A DNA stretch of 64,000 nt from positions 1 through 64,000 of the forward strand of contig JAQGBZ010000019.1 in the NCBI GenBank assembly GCA_034687125.1. The letters run 5' to 3'. Below the pieces are notes generated by a model. It was given only the letters and a program-made list of their open reading frames with translations, searched no databases and was not told where the DNA came from. A program made the position numbers and the translations under genes. Shown here piece by piece: positions 1-11,931 of the stretch. The DNA is from Neelides folsomi (taxonomy: Eukaryota > Arthropoda > Collembola > Neelipleona > Neelidae). Numbering within the stretch: the first letter of the stretch is position 1; each line of letters starts with the position of its first letter.

Positions 1-1505
1 GAAATGAGAGAGATGTTATTGAAGAGAAAATGTTACAGCAAAGGTGGTGTAAATAAAAAGTACCGACCCTGTATATAAGGTAGAATAAAATTATGAATTT
101 AAAATGCAATTTGCAATAAATGGAATAGTTTATAAAGTAATTATTAGCCTTAAATGGACCAAAATGTACTTATTAATGATATTAAGGATATTATAATTCA
201 ATTTTTTTAATAACAAATGGGGTATGATGAATTAAATAAACTAGTTAGTTGTAAAGAAAGATATAAAGTTAAACGATCTGTAAATAAAATAAGAAGGATA
301 AAAGGCTGGGAATTCCCACTTTAATGTTGTGAACTTGAAGTTGAATGAACATCCATTGGAATGAGAGAATGCTGAGAATTGAGCAAAAATGAGTTTGTCG
401 GAGATCATACGGGTGCACTTACCTATACAGATATGCATCGGTACTAATGGTTGTTAGAGAATAAGATTATAAAGATTTGAGTGCAAGAGCTTGGTACAAA
501 TGATCTAAGGACTCTCGTATAATACGAATGAGTACAAAAAGATCATCATAACATAAATGAAGTACAAGTGGAAATTGTGGATGGGAAAGTCCGAATTTTT
601 ATTCAAACTCGTTTCTTTTCACTTTGACCCCTCCATATTTCTTCAGTGTCAACTTTTAAAGTTCATCTGCACTTTACATAAAGAAAAAAAAGATGCAATA
701 TTCATTACAACTTATAACTTTAATAAACCTTTTATTTCTTGAGGACTCAAAATACAAAAAGCTCACTAAAAACTAAAATACTCATTAACATTAATAAATA
801 TAAAACAGTTTAAATATAAATAATGTACATTAATAGGAATTTATATTAATAACAAGCTAATACATAAGTTAAAGTAATAAATAAAATAATAGACTATAAT
901 TCTACAATAAAAAGACCACTTATACTCTGTTCCAAATAGCTATGCCGATTCGTTGAGTCATCACTCCTCCTTCTATGTCGGTCTTATAACAAATGCATTA
1001 TACTTTTAATAATTTGAATATTTTAAGTTCCACTATATTGTCATATTTATTTTAAATAGTATCAATAAGCCCCACACAATATTACTACAGTGCATTGATT
1101 AATAGACATGCCAAGATGAAGTGTGATGACTCATAAAAATTGGCATAGCTATTTGGAACAGAGAGTAACTTAAAACACTTATAATATAAATATGGCAAAG
1201 ATATCGTTGAATGATTTACTTCTTATAGTTTTAAGTTCTTAATGCGTGTGGCACTGTGGATCTAATAAAAAGTTGATTTAAATAATTGAATTAATTGCAA
1301 TAATTGAGAAACAGTTAAATTCAATTTTTCATCCCAACTCCATTTTTTTTATTATTCCCACATTGAATTTGTTTAAAAAATATAACAGTTGTTTGCGTAT
1401 TAAATATAAATTTATGAATTATTCATTCGTGCATGCCATGCATAATAAAAAACTTAATAATTGCATTGAACTCGTTTCTTTAATCGTATTAATGGTCAAA
1501 TCCAA
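1..1505. other. AT-rich intergenic region left of the DUF4789 gene
   Basis: No convincing gene. It holds one MITE (925-1165, listed separately) and a weak minus-strand spliced-looking ORF at 241-438 (see findings). The remainder is AT-rich, with many stop codons in every frame. Confidence 0.6.
923..1167. mobile_element. Tc1/mariner-type MITE, about 241 bp
   Basis: The two ends are inverted copies of each other. The left end reads CTCTGTTCCAAATAGCTATG and the right end, read backwards, CTCTCTGTTCCAAATAGC, so they differ by a two-base gap near the tip. A GAGTCATCAC motif lies 27-36 bases further in at both ends. TA dinucleotides flank both ends (923-924 and 1166-1167), the target duplication typical of Tc1/mariner elements. 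There is no coding capacity inside. Short length, inverted ends and TA duplication indicate a Stowaway-like MITE; the family name is an inference. Confidence 0.75.
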
Positions 1506-2453
1506 TTATTCATCATAATTCACATCGTCCGTGTAAATCCTCTTGCAAAGACCCAAAGTATCCATTTTCTGTCCAGGCAAACAAAGCATGGAATAAATAT
1601 ATCCAGCACCACATTGGTGAACTTTGTCGGATTTGTAACACGAAGGTTCGTAATCTTCATATCCAACATATAAAATATCACGCGGATCTTCGCAGTCGCC
1701 TCTCGTCCCCGTCAACTGACAAATGCCATTTCGATAAAACCAATAAGCCGATCCGGATGTCAGATTGTAATTAAATCGAGCACAAGGATTTCGACGGCAT
1801 TCTCCTTGAAATGTTTTTGGATTAAATACCATCCAACTCCCTTTAATACAAGGACCCTGAAAAATAAAGTTTAGTATACAAAATTTAAACAATGGTTTAA
1901 GAGTATTTATTTATTTATTTGCATAAGAGTAAAACTTAACTTATAATTCGCATAAAATAGCTGATTTGAATTAATAAAGAAATGATCAACCTGGTCATAA
2001 GCAAAATAGCAAGAATTATCTTTGTGCGAAAAAATCAACGGTCTCCCGCATCTGATGGATGGATCACAATCGCAAGTTCCATTTTCTGCATTTTCCATTG
2101 TAAACTTGGCGTTGACTCCGCACGGGCCACGGCGATTGTGTTGATAACATTGTTGATTTTCTTTCGAATATTTGTAAGAAACTCTTTTCGTATTTCGATA
2201 ACTTGTGCATAAGCTTGAACTATTTATTTTATGTAATCAATTTTAAATCGAGTATTTATTATTTTTTAAGAATATAATAGAGCCTTTTATTTAATGTATC
2301 CAAATTAGATAATTTTACTTACGTTGTGAAGTAATCTTGCTTAGCTTTAAAATGATCATTTTTAAACTCAACACTCCATTTGGACTCTGAATAATATGAA
2401 TTCCAGATTAAAATAAGGAGCGTTATTGTTAAGAAATTACTTTTGGAATCCAT
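1506..2453 (-). CDS. Secreted cysteine-rich protein, DUF4789 family
   Basis: Three minus-strand exons: 2453-2323, 2213-1991 and 1856-1506. They join in phase to 234 codons plus stop. The start is the first ATG, followed by a hydrophobic stretch (residues about 8-20) that reads as a signal peptide. The mature part is cysteine-rich, with two RGPCG/GPCIKG blocks. CRRNPCARF and paired cysteines continue to the C-terminus, the pattern of arthropod DUF4789 secreted proteins. The donor of exon 1 is GTAAGT. The acceptor of exon 2 is less certain because AG occurs at two phase-compatible places 12 bases apart. Function of the family is unknown; an extracellular role is inferred from the signal peptide only. 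Confidence 0.78.
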
Positions 2454-2900
2454 AATGTTTTAAACAAGAAAATGCGAGGATGTTAAATAATAAAAAGAGA
2501 AAAAGAGTTTCTTTTGCTAATCGATTCTTTTAACCAATGAATGACAATGAAGGAATGTGACACTTTCGAAGGATGTAGGTCTTCGACACCTTTTAAAGAG
2601 AAGGACATTTAGGAAGTGAAATCAAGTTTGAGATCAACTTTCCTATCAAATTGCACTCGACTGACTCAACCAAACTTTTCAATTGTTAGAATAATTTTCA
2701 TTTTGTTTTTATTAAAAATGATGCATTCTTCAATAAAAAATGTCAAATTTTTATGCTGAACATTTAATTTCCAATTTATTTCACATTTATGTTTTATTTA
2801 TTAGGAATCAATATTTTGATTTTTGTATTTTTAAAATTTTTTACATTTTAACTTGGCCATTTAAACTCGCAAATAAAAGTCGAAAAGTATATTTTCTTTT
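2454..2900. other. Intergenic spacer between DUF4789 and SEC14-like genes
   Basis: About 450 bases, AT-rich. The left part is the promoter side of the DUF4789 gene; the right part should hold the 3' end of the SEC14-like transcript. No gene or clear repeat seen. Confidence 0.5.
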
Positions 2901-4886
2901 TTATTCTGCTCCAGGCAAGGTGAGGTTGACAAAATATTGAAGAGTCTTCGCTCGGAACATGCTGAAAGAATTGTCAAACTGGACCGAATCTGTTAAATAA
3001 GAATTGGTTATAATTAACATTAATTAACTCTAAAGTTATTAGTAGTAGAATAAATTAAAACTCAAAATGATAATATAGTGAACTTTAATATAAGTGATTT
3101 TTATGTTAATTTTCAAGTCTAGTATTTCAATTTTTCTATACATAACTTACAAGTTCCAGCATTTGGACACAAAACTGATCCAGAAGTGCAACGGACGTGG
3201 GAATCACAACGTTTATATTTCACCAAATCTGTTTTCCCATCACTGATTGAAAATCCAATGTTGTAATCGTCAGTTTTAAATTTCCACCTGGCATTGTTAA
3301 AGAACCATGAATTGGGAATTTGAAACAAATTTCTCAAAAATTAATTTAATAAATTAATAAATTAACATTATTTACCATATTTTAGTTCCAGCTTTGGGCA
3401 CAATGTATTCCCTAATGAACTTCTTCCCTGATGCTATAGTCATTTTCTCAAATGCTTTGTTTTCCTCTTCTGTTTCTTCTTCAATTCCATCCTCAATTTT
3501 GGATTGCAGCGGAACGTTTTTTTCACCTCTTTGATTCAAAACCTGCAAACAGGCATTTATTTTAATTATATTTAATATAATAGTATTTCAAGATAATATT
3601 TAATTTTACAAGAGTTATATAAAAATATAATCAATTGTAAATAATTAAAAAATAAAATACTGTTGATTATAATTCATAATTAATAATTCTGTTGATTAAT
3701 CATACAGAAATTGCACAAGTTCCACCATAATGCTCCGGAATTGTCTTTGTTGGCAAATTATTGACAAGGAAATCCTTCCATCCCTCGTTCCCGCTAAAAA
3801 TTTCCATTTTTCCCAATGTTCTTGCAGACAACAAAGGTTTCATCATGTTGAAAAAAATAGAGAATACCCACGGAGCTATTTTAAATAATGAAATTAAAAT
3901 TAGTATTATGTAAACATCATTAACATTGTAATATGAAAATTTTCAAATTACAATTGTTACTTACCATTAATGATATAGCCCGCTCTGAGCACTTCTGGAT
4001 AATTGCTTTCAAAAATGGTGACCGTTTCGAGCATAAATCCCACAGCTTAAATTGATATTTAAAAATATTAAAATTAAGGATATCATCCTTAAATTATATG
4101 TTATTTGTACTTGAAATTGAAGCAATTTGACGATATGCAAAATTGGACATGTCCACGACATAAACAATTTGAGTAACAGGCAATTTGGTCTTTGGATCAA
4201 TTCTTTGTTTTACAATTTCCGAGATTGATCTTTCAAAGAGGAGAATAATATACTTTCTCAAAGCTTCCCTTTCTCCGGCATCAATTATCTTCTTGAAATC
4301 CCAAGTTCCAAAGGGAATAAAAGTTATTGGAGATTCGTCTTCAGTGAAACCCGTGATGTCGTAAGTAAGTTGATCGTAAAATTCTGCTGGAGCTTCCCAT
4401 TTTTTCAAATCATCAGCTCCATTTTCCTCTCGCCATTTTAAATTCTAAGTATTTATTTTATTAACGATATAATATTTATCTTTATATACAATTAAATAAT
4501 TCGCATATTGATTCAATTCATACTGATCGCAACATTTTTTCAGCTTCGTCCAAGTTTGATTCACGAGCTAAAGATTTAAATATGCTTATAGAAAGTTTTA
4601 TTAAATAACATTTATCTACAAATATTAAAGTACCATATTGAAGTATGATTAATATTTAAATAAATACCTCTAAGCCATCGTAAAAGATAAACATCATTTT
4701 CGTCATCTTTTGGGTACTTCAAATCCCCCAGACGCTCTCTAAACTATTTTTAAAATTATTAATATAATTGGACAAACTATAATTGGATAATTAATTATTA
4801 GATAAGTACAATAGATTAAATTATAGAAGTTAAATTCAAATTACTTTAATTAAGGTTTCTTTTTCGAAATCAGTAGGAGCGGCCAT
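2901..4886 (-). CDS. SEC14-like protein with CRAL-TRIO and GOLD domains
   Basis: Nine minus-strand exons: 4886-4845, 4743-4668, 4567-4524, 4444-4111, 4045-3965, 3875-3706, 3542-3376, 3287-3151, 2989-2901. All phases agree, giving 379 aa. The N-terminal CRAL-TRIO-N region ends in LLRWLRARESNLDEAEKML. The lipid-binding CRAL-TRIO lobe follows, with NYPEVLRAGYIING, APWVF, LLSARTLGKMEIFSGN and IPEHYGGT. The C-terminal GOLD domain contains FKTDDYNIGF, CPNAGT and YSVQFDNSFS. Order and length match animal SEC14L2-type proteins, cytosolic lipid-binding or transfer proteins. The last exon, with the FDNSFS motif, is too short to show as an ORF and was found from the GTAAGT donor at 3150 and the acceptor at 2990. 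Ligand is not predictable. Exon 2 start was chosen to keep LIKFRERLGDL in frame. Confidence 0.92.
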
Positions 4887-6386
4887 TGCGAAGAATTAAA
4901 ATTGAAAGTGCGAGACGATGAAATTGTCTTGTGAATTTAAGGAAACCTTTGAAGAGACAAAAGAGGCTTTGAATTTTTTTATATCAACTAATACGGAAAA
5001 GAGACAAGTAGGTAAGTAGACAAAAAGAATAGGAATTAATGGATTTTATTGGATTCCTACATTAGGGCGTCCTTGAATAAGAAATCCAGTTTTCAGCGAA
5101 TGTCATCAATAGAGAGAAAATGGTGTAAATGGAAAGAAGTTTAACAACTGCTGATTGCTGATAAAATGTTGATTAGGTAAACCTATATGGACTTCATCAG
5201 TTTTCATTATGAAGGTCGTTCAGTAAAGCGGATGATTAAATAAATTATAAAAATAAATTTTGTCTTGCCAATCAATCATTTTTTTCTTTTATGCATCACT
5301 AATTATTAATTTCCAATTGTCTGGAAGTTAATATGAACTTACAAGTCCTTAACTAAGAAACTAAGTTATGTAACTGAAAAATCCTTACATAAATTATTTT
5401 GGTATACATACCATATATAATTTAATGTCTTTGTCTTTACCTCTTTACTAACACAATAAATAAATTGAAAAATTGAACCAGTTTTTATTGTTAAATTATC
5501 TTAACATTGAATTTCCATAAATAATTTTTATATCAATTAAACTACATAAACTAACAATTACTTAAAAAGTAAGACCCTTAAGAAAAAACCCAATTTTTCA
5601 TATAGCCAATAATTATTTCATTTCCATTTTAAAATGAATTTTGCAAACTTCCAGAATTCTGAAAATAAAAATTATGATTTAATAGCATTTTAACATTAAC
5701 GGGGAAATAAGAAGCTTTCTTACATCTTACATGAACATTTTTACAAAAGATCAATTTAGTTTAATTCCTCTTCCTAGCTTCCTTCGAGCTACTATATTGT
5801 ACACTTTAACCCCAATAATGAATAATGGTTTTTTAGAATCACAATCACAATCAAATCTTGAACCCCTCCTTAAATATTACCATGAGGTATTCAAGCAATG
5901 CCACCAAGCAAGCGAAGAGAATAGGGTGAGGGTTCGTGCCTCGTGCTCTTTAAAAAGTATTTCTTTATTTCAATTTTAATTAGCAAAGTATAAAAATCCT
6001 AGCATAATCAGTGCCAAAGCTTAAAAATTTTTATTTTCCTTTTAAACATCTTTAATTTTTTAAATCGTATTGTAAAATGTTGGTGACATTAATTGACTAA
6101 TTAACCACCATATTAGCATAATCGAGTTTTATGTATGTCAACGATTATAAAGACTAGCTCCTGAATCATGGCATGTCTAGCCTTGAAGTAAAAGTTAGAA
6201 TCACTTGAACAAAATTATATAATACATACTTATACATTGCTTAAATTAGGTACTTATAATCTTGTATTGATGTACTTATAGTGTTATTAATGTCTACGAT
6301 ATGAGAATGAAATGAAAGAACATTTTTATCATTTTATTTAACAAAAATAAAATTTTAAATTTGCATTAAATACGCATTGTAATTAA
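4887..6386. other. Intergenic region, 1.5 kb
   Basis: Lies between the start of the SEC14-like gene and the stop of the SLC5 gene, so it contains the promoter of the former and the 3' end of the latter. An 82-codon plus-strand ORF at 5731-5979 has no recognisable motif and no splice context; I do not call it. Otherwise AT-rich with nothing clear. Confidence 0.5.
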
Positions 6387-9300
6387 TTATAGGGAAATGG
6401 TTTGAAAATCGGAAGACTTTTCTTTTTCATCGAACGTGAAATTATCAATTCCTTCATCCGCCATCTATGAAATAAAAAAAGTAAAAATACTTTCAATTAC
6501 ATTTTATTTGGCTGTTTGATAATGGAACTTATAAATAATTACCTTTTTATTTTTCTTGAGAAGATTCCAACCAATGAACTCTTTTACAGAATTCGGCAAT
6601 TTACTCATAATTCTCAAATACAAAGGACTGAGCAGTTCAATGTCCAATCCTCTGACATTGTCCTTCAAACTTTTTGATGTTAAAGCACTTACAGTCATTC
6701 CGAGAGTAATTGTAATGATCACTCCAATCATTGAATACCACATATACGAAATTCGATAAAATTCCATAATTCCGCCCCTACACATTTCATTTTCAGTTAC
6801 ATCTTTAATTTTTACATCATAAAATATAAAATTAAGTAATTATTTAAACCATTTGTATTCATGAGGTTCCTCCGTAGTTGTGCTTATGGTCTCATTTATC
6901 CAAGAACACCCTTTAGTGCTAAAAGGGAGTTTTGGAATTAATAAATTCTTATTGATGACTTGAATGTTTGCCCCGAGCCCAAGCCACAACAAAACGATGA
7001 GAGATGTCAAAGCTCCTGTAAACGCTCCCTAACAAAATATTTTATTATTATTTACTTTTATTAATCAGTTATTTTAGTTGTGAAATGCTGATTCATCTTA
7101 AATGTTACTGTTTTATCACCATTTAAACCTAATAATACAGAATGGTTAAACTAGACATATTATTACGAGTGGCATCAAAATTAAAAATGATTTTCATACT
7201 TTTGCATTTGCCCATGGGAAAAACATCCCAAGTGTAAAAACTCCAAGTAAAGGTCCGCCAACCATTCCAAAAATGGAAAGAGCTGCCTGAAATAATAAAA
7301 GTTTAATATAAATTCAATTTTTAATTTTGTTTACTTTAAATTGCTATATTTAACTGATTTAAGGTGATGTTTTAAGACTATTTATGAGTAATAATGTAAT
7401 AATCTAATTGTATTTACTGTAAGTAATCCTTCAACTTGCGCTGCTGGAAAAACAATCCCAAATGAAACTACTCCAAATGCAACTGAAATGATTTTAGAAA
7501 CAAGTGTAGCGCGTGATTCCGAAATGTCCGGATAATACGCTTTAACAAAATCTTCTAAAGTAATTGCGGCCAATGAATTCAATCCACTTGAGACTGTGCT
7601 ATAATATTAAAACTATCAATTGCAAAAAAACATTCTGATTTCTGATTTAAAGAACTTAATTAAATCAAATGAAAATTACCTCAATGCTCCACTAAAGATT
7701 CCTGCAACGAATAAACCTGGAAGACTTGTTACATTCCCCAAAATCTCCATTACAAACAATGGTAAGATTTGATCTGCTGTCGACACTTGCTTCATAATTG
7801 TAAAGAAAAAATAATCAAGTAAAATTAATTCAGTAAATTAATTTTATTTGATATAAATTCTCTATTCTATCATAAGTAAATATTTTTAATTTAGATATGT
7901 ATATTACTTCTGATAGGAGCGGATCACAATCATGGTACATTGCATAAATCTCGAGTCCAATAATTGAAGAAAGCAACATGAGAAAAAGTAGTCCTAGCCC
8001 GTTCCACCAAATTGCTCTGAGGTTAATAAATAATTTTTAAATAATTATTTAATATGATTTTACCATATATTATTATAATATATAATTAATTTTAAAAATT
8101 TATTAAAAGTAAAAGATTGGTGTTGCTGCCTGAGTATTTTCATTACCTAATAGCTTGGCTCATTGTAGGAACTGTGAGATATCTCTAAATTAAAAAAAAC
8201 TTATATTTTCAACTTACATGATTTAATTTAGGTATACCTAATTACTTAATAACATTGTTAAAATCATTATAAATCGGATGTTTTCATACTTGAACTTGAG
8301 ATTGATTCACACCGTAAATTGACATCCAAGTGAAATATCCTCCTATAAAAATATTAATGATTCAAAATACTTAGCAGTGTTAAAAGTCTTAGGTAAATAT
8401 TTCATATGAATAAATTGAATACCAATTAAGAGACTCCAAACAGTATGTCTGTCCGTGGGATCCATATTGAAACTAAACAATCGTCAAATATTGAATGATC
8501 AAACTTTTTCACTAAATTGTTAGAAATTATAAATTGAATAAAAAATAATTTTACTTAAAAATCTCGAGTCTTCCTCCTTCATCCGAAATTTCCCAAATCT
8601 TTCCAAATCCGTCAGTGTCAATGGCCCCCTTAATCGCGACCATCAACATTGCCGAGTACATTATAACAACCTACAATTTTTTGGCCAAGAAATAATTAAA
8701 AATATTCTAATGATTTGTTAATATGAATTAAATAAAAATTGATAAATCTTTAAACGGAATTTTACTTGCAACGTGTCCGTCCACATTACAGCCTTTGAAT
8801 TTAAAATAATGAATTGAAATTAAATTAGGATTAAATGTTTAAATAATGATTAGGATAATCTCTTCAATTGTTACCTTCATTCCTCCCTAAAAAGAAAATG
8901 AATAATTAGTTATCGATTATCATTTGAGTTTTTAACTTATTTTTCTTAATGTTTCTTACAAGAGAAGTGTAAAAAATTGCGACAATAAACATTGCCACAA
9001 CACTGATGTATTTATCAAGTCCAGTTACTAAAAACGTAAAAATAATTCACTGTCAGGAACGTAACCATTAATGTTTACATAAAGTTAGTATGTAAATTAT
9101 ACAATATATTTAATATATTTGTATGTATGTATGACCTTATGATTGTAGATTAATACTATAATATTTAATTAATTAAATGCTTCCTATATAAAAATTAATA
9201 TAATTTCTCTACCTTGACTCAAAGCAAGCGAAGGAGCGTAAACCACAAGAGCCATATAAATACTCTAATTGATAATTAATTATAGATTAATTCCAAGAAA

Positions 9301-10056
9301 CTTTGAAACAAATTGTGTATGTATATTATTCATTAAATTAATCTTACCATTTGGGTCATGAAAATTAAAGACCCAAGTTTTCTCACAGGTTTTGAAAATC
9401 TCAATTCTAAATACTAATAATTTGGATCAAATATTAAATTGCAACAATTGAATTGGTTTAAACTACAATAATATTGTAAATTTTAAAAAAATGACTATAA
9501 GATTATATGCATTTTTTTACTTGATACGCCGAAGTAACTTGCAAGTTGAAAAAGACCGGCAAGTAAAAGTAACAAGTTGAAGCCATCACAAAAACATACG
9601 CAAGCCCAAGAACCTACAACTTATATCTTGTTAATTAATTGAATTACCAATTTTATTATTTTGAAAAATGCTATAAATATACACAAAATAATTTTGAATG
9701 CTTTTATAATTCTAACCAAATACTGAGTCCCGTATTGATAAATTTCGGCTGGCGTTCCCAGAAGTGTTATTGCTGACATGAAGCTGTTCAGTAATTTTAA
9801 TATAAGTGTTCATCTTTTAAAATATAAAAGAAAAATTATTGGAGTGATTAAATATTAGAGATCTTAACCTTGCAATTAAACTCATTGCCATTGGGAAAAC
9901 CGTCATAGATCTTCCAGCCATGAGGAACTCATTTGTCGTTTTTTGCTTTGCTCCAAAGAATCCATAATAAATCCCTATACCGGCCGATGCTGACAACACA
10001 GCTCCGAATACTAAATATTCCTTCCAGTCAAAAAGCTCTTTGAAATCTTGAGACAT
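6387..10056 (-). CDS. SLC5-family sodium/solute cotransporter (SMVT/SMCT-like)
   Basis: Nineteen minus-strand exons: 10056-9869, 9783-9717, 9613-9521, 9413-9348, 9264-9213, 9027-8960, 8886-8875, 8792-8766, 8670-8555, 8472-8423, 8342-8290, 8184-8147, 8016-7908, 7789-7680, 7598-7418, 7286-7200, 7028-6850, 6777-6543, 6464-6387. Every phase agrees, giving 602 aa. The protein has the sodium:solute symporter fold: EFLMAGRSM and [19 protein letters not shown] near the start, [30 protein letters not shown], and [20 protein letters not shown]. Arthropod members of this group move monocarboxylates or vitamins with sodium across the plasma membrane; the substrate here is not decidable. Exon 7 is only 12 nt (GGMK). 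The first 62 codons begin at the first ATG and precede transmembrane segment 1. Confidence 0.93.
8875..8886 (-). other. 12-nt microexon of the SLC5 gene
   Basis: Encodes Gly-Gly-Met-Lys exactly between codons for TSL and AVMWTDTLQ, restoring a conserved segment of sodium:solute symporters. It is flanked by a CTTTTTAG acceptor and a GTAACA donor and is phase 0 at both sides. Confidence 0.85.
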
Positions 10057-10235
10057 TTTGGATCTGTTCTCAATTCTTATTCTAACACAACTAAATTATA
10101 AATATCGTTAATTCCTAAAATATTTCCAAATTAATCATAAATAAAATGCAAGGTGTGTACAATTGACCAATTTCTAACACACTTCACATAAACCGCATTG
10201 GCAAATTCTCCATTCACCATGAAGCCTTTTCATAT

Positions 10236-10314
10236 TCCCATATGTCGTTTAATCATTACGATTAAATGACACATGGGAACATTGTTAGTAAAATTGTAAT
10301 CGTAATGATTAAAC
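10236..10314. repeat. Short nested inverted repeats
   Basis: Arms 10236-10254 and 10260-10278 are 19-bp inverted copies with two mismatches around a 5-base centre. A third segment, 10297-10314, is a perfect 18-bp inverted copy of 10247-10264, so two alternative hairpins can form. Probably a remnant of a foldback/MITE element. Confidence 0.7.
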
Positions 10315-10703
10315 CATTGTCTACATTTTGTTAGGCTTAGATAGATTTAGCTTTAACTCATTATTATCTGAGATCTATATGGTATGGCTATAATGAATTT
10401 AATCAACAATACTTTTAATTTAAAGTGATAATTACTTATAAGTTAATGAAATCATGAATGATCTCTGTGTAATATGTCGAATGATTTATTTTCCATTAAT
10501 TAAGTCTTTTTAGATGTAGCCAATGCACTTATAATACAAAAAACATATATTATAAGAATTATCTGGATATAAATCTGAATGGGATGTAATTGAATGAACT
10601 GATATCGAGTACAATTGCCTAATCCTTTTTATTATCCATTCAATAACTTGCCTTTAATATATTAAAATATACGCAAAGATCATGCCGGAAGCACGTTGAA
10701 AAT

Positions 10704-10999
10704 ATTATCTTATCTAAAAAATATCCCAACTTATGAATACCATATAGTTTTATTTATTGTTTTCTATTGTGGTAATTAATTGAATATAATGAAATAAATA
10801 AAAATTCCAGTGCACAATCCTCTCAATGCGCTTTACGAAAACACTATATCATTTATTCACATTTATACATAATTTTAACAATGGATTAATCGAATTTGAA
10901 CATTTGGTTCAATAAATATTAAATATGTTAACTTTACTATTAGACTATAATACTATTCAGTATTAAACATTATCTTATCTAAAAAATATCCCAACTTAT
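10704..10999. repeat. 31-bp perfect direct repeat, two copies 265 bp apart
   Basis: The identical 31-bp block, starting ATTATCTTATCT and ending TCCCAACTTAT, lies at 10704-10734 and 10969-10999. Sequence between the copies is unique and AT-rich. It could be a duplicated regulatory block or element ends; no function can be assigned. Confidence 0.8.
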
Positions 11000-11345
11000 A
11001 AACATAATTTATATATTTATACATATTACTTTATATTGTGTATCTTATATTTATTTATTAAATAATTTGTTTGGAAGTCAATATGATAATAATTTAGAAT
11101 TTCTTCAGAATTTGGTTATTTTATCTAATGAAATCCTCTATCAATTTTCTTCATAAATCATGACTCATTGCATCTCTGTACACTTTTTTATTCATGAGAA
11201 TAGTTCAACCAACAAATAATAGGGTTTAATTTAAAGTGAAAGCATTAACTGAAGGGGTTAATAGTAGTTAATGCATTAAGCACAGGGTTAAAGGAATGTA
11301 ACGTTGTGGGAGGAAGGAGGTGGAGTGACGCAGTGAGTTGGAACT

Positions 11346-11389
11346 TGACGTCATAACGTGTCATCCAAAGACCAACCAATGAGAATTGG
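11346..11389 (+). promoter_or_regulatory. Likely XBP1 promoter: CRE/UPR-like and CCAAT motifs
   Basis: A perfect CRE/ATF palindrome TGACGTCA lies at 11346-11353, followed by ACGTGTCA (11356-11363), CCAAT (11376-11380) and an inverted CCAAT (ATTGG, 11385-11389). XBP1 and ATF6 factors bind ACGT-core and CCAAT-linked elements. Position about 230-280 bases upstream of the probable first intron makes this a plausible autoregulatory promoter. Spacing does not match the textbook ERSE exactly. Confidence 0.5.
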
Positions 11390-11622
11390 ACAACTCGGTC
11401 TCTCAACCCTTTCACTCAATTGCATCAGACGAAGGAAGAAGACCAACAACGACGGAAATCCTTTTGAGGAACACAGAGATCCAAATATGATGTAATTTGA
11501 GAAAAGAAGTTGACCAAGTCAAGAGCTTCGGCTCACCTTCGTCCTCACTCGACGTTTGACGTCCTGAAGAGATTCATCTCTCGAAATATTTAATGGTTCA
11601 AGCTGACTAAGAAAACCATAAG

Positions 11623-11931
11623 GTAAATTACATTTAACTCGCTTTTCCTCATTCTTAATTATAATGACAGTTATTTAAAACTAAATTACTGGCTACAATT
11701 AAACAATGGTTCAGACAGTCAATCAGTTTTTATAAATAACTATAATAGTATAATAGTGTAGTTTTTGTTTAATTGGGGTTAAATTACAAAAGAGAACTTT
11801 GTTTTTGATAACAGCCTGACTTATTAAATTGATTAAACTTTATATTTCTCATTATATCAAAATTAAATCAAAAATATTTTTAATAATCGGATTAACTATT
11901 TCATTATTTACTAATAATCTTTTTATTTAAG
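11623..11931 (+). other. Probable intron in the XBP1 5' untranslated region
   Basis: Donor GTAAAT at 11623 follows AAG, and a pyrimidine-rich acceptor TTTATTTAAG ends immediately before the start codon at 11932. This implies a non-coding first exon ending at 11622. Confidence 0.55.

Larger units (their letters stand above)
10057..11300. other. Intergenic region between divergent SLC5 and XBP1 genes
   Basis: AT-rich. Contains an inverted-repeat cluster (10236-10314) and a 31-bp direct repeat (10704-10734 and 10969-10999), both listed separately. No gene seen. The right end grades into the XBP1 promoter. Confidence 0.55.

Noticed and set aside
5731-5979. 82-codon plus-strand ORF
   Set aside because: No motif, no splice context, composition like surrounding intergenic sequence.
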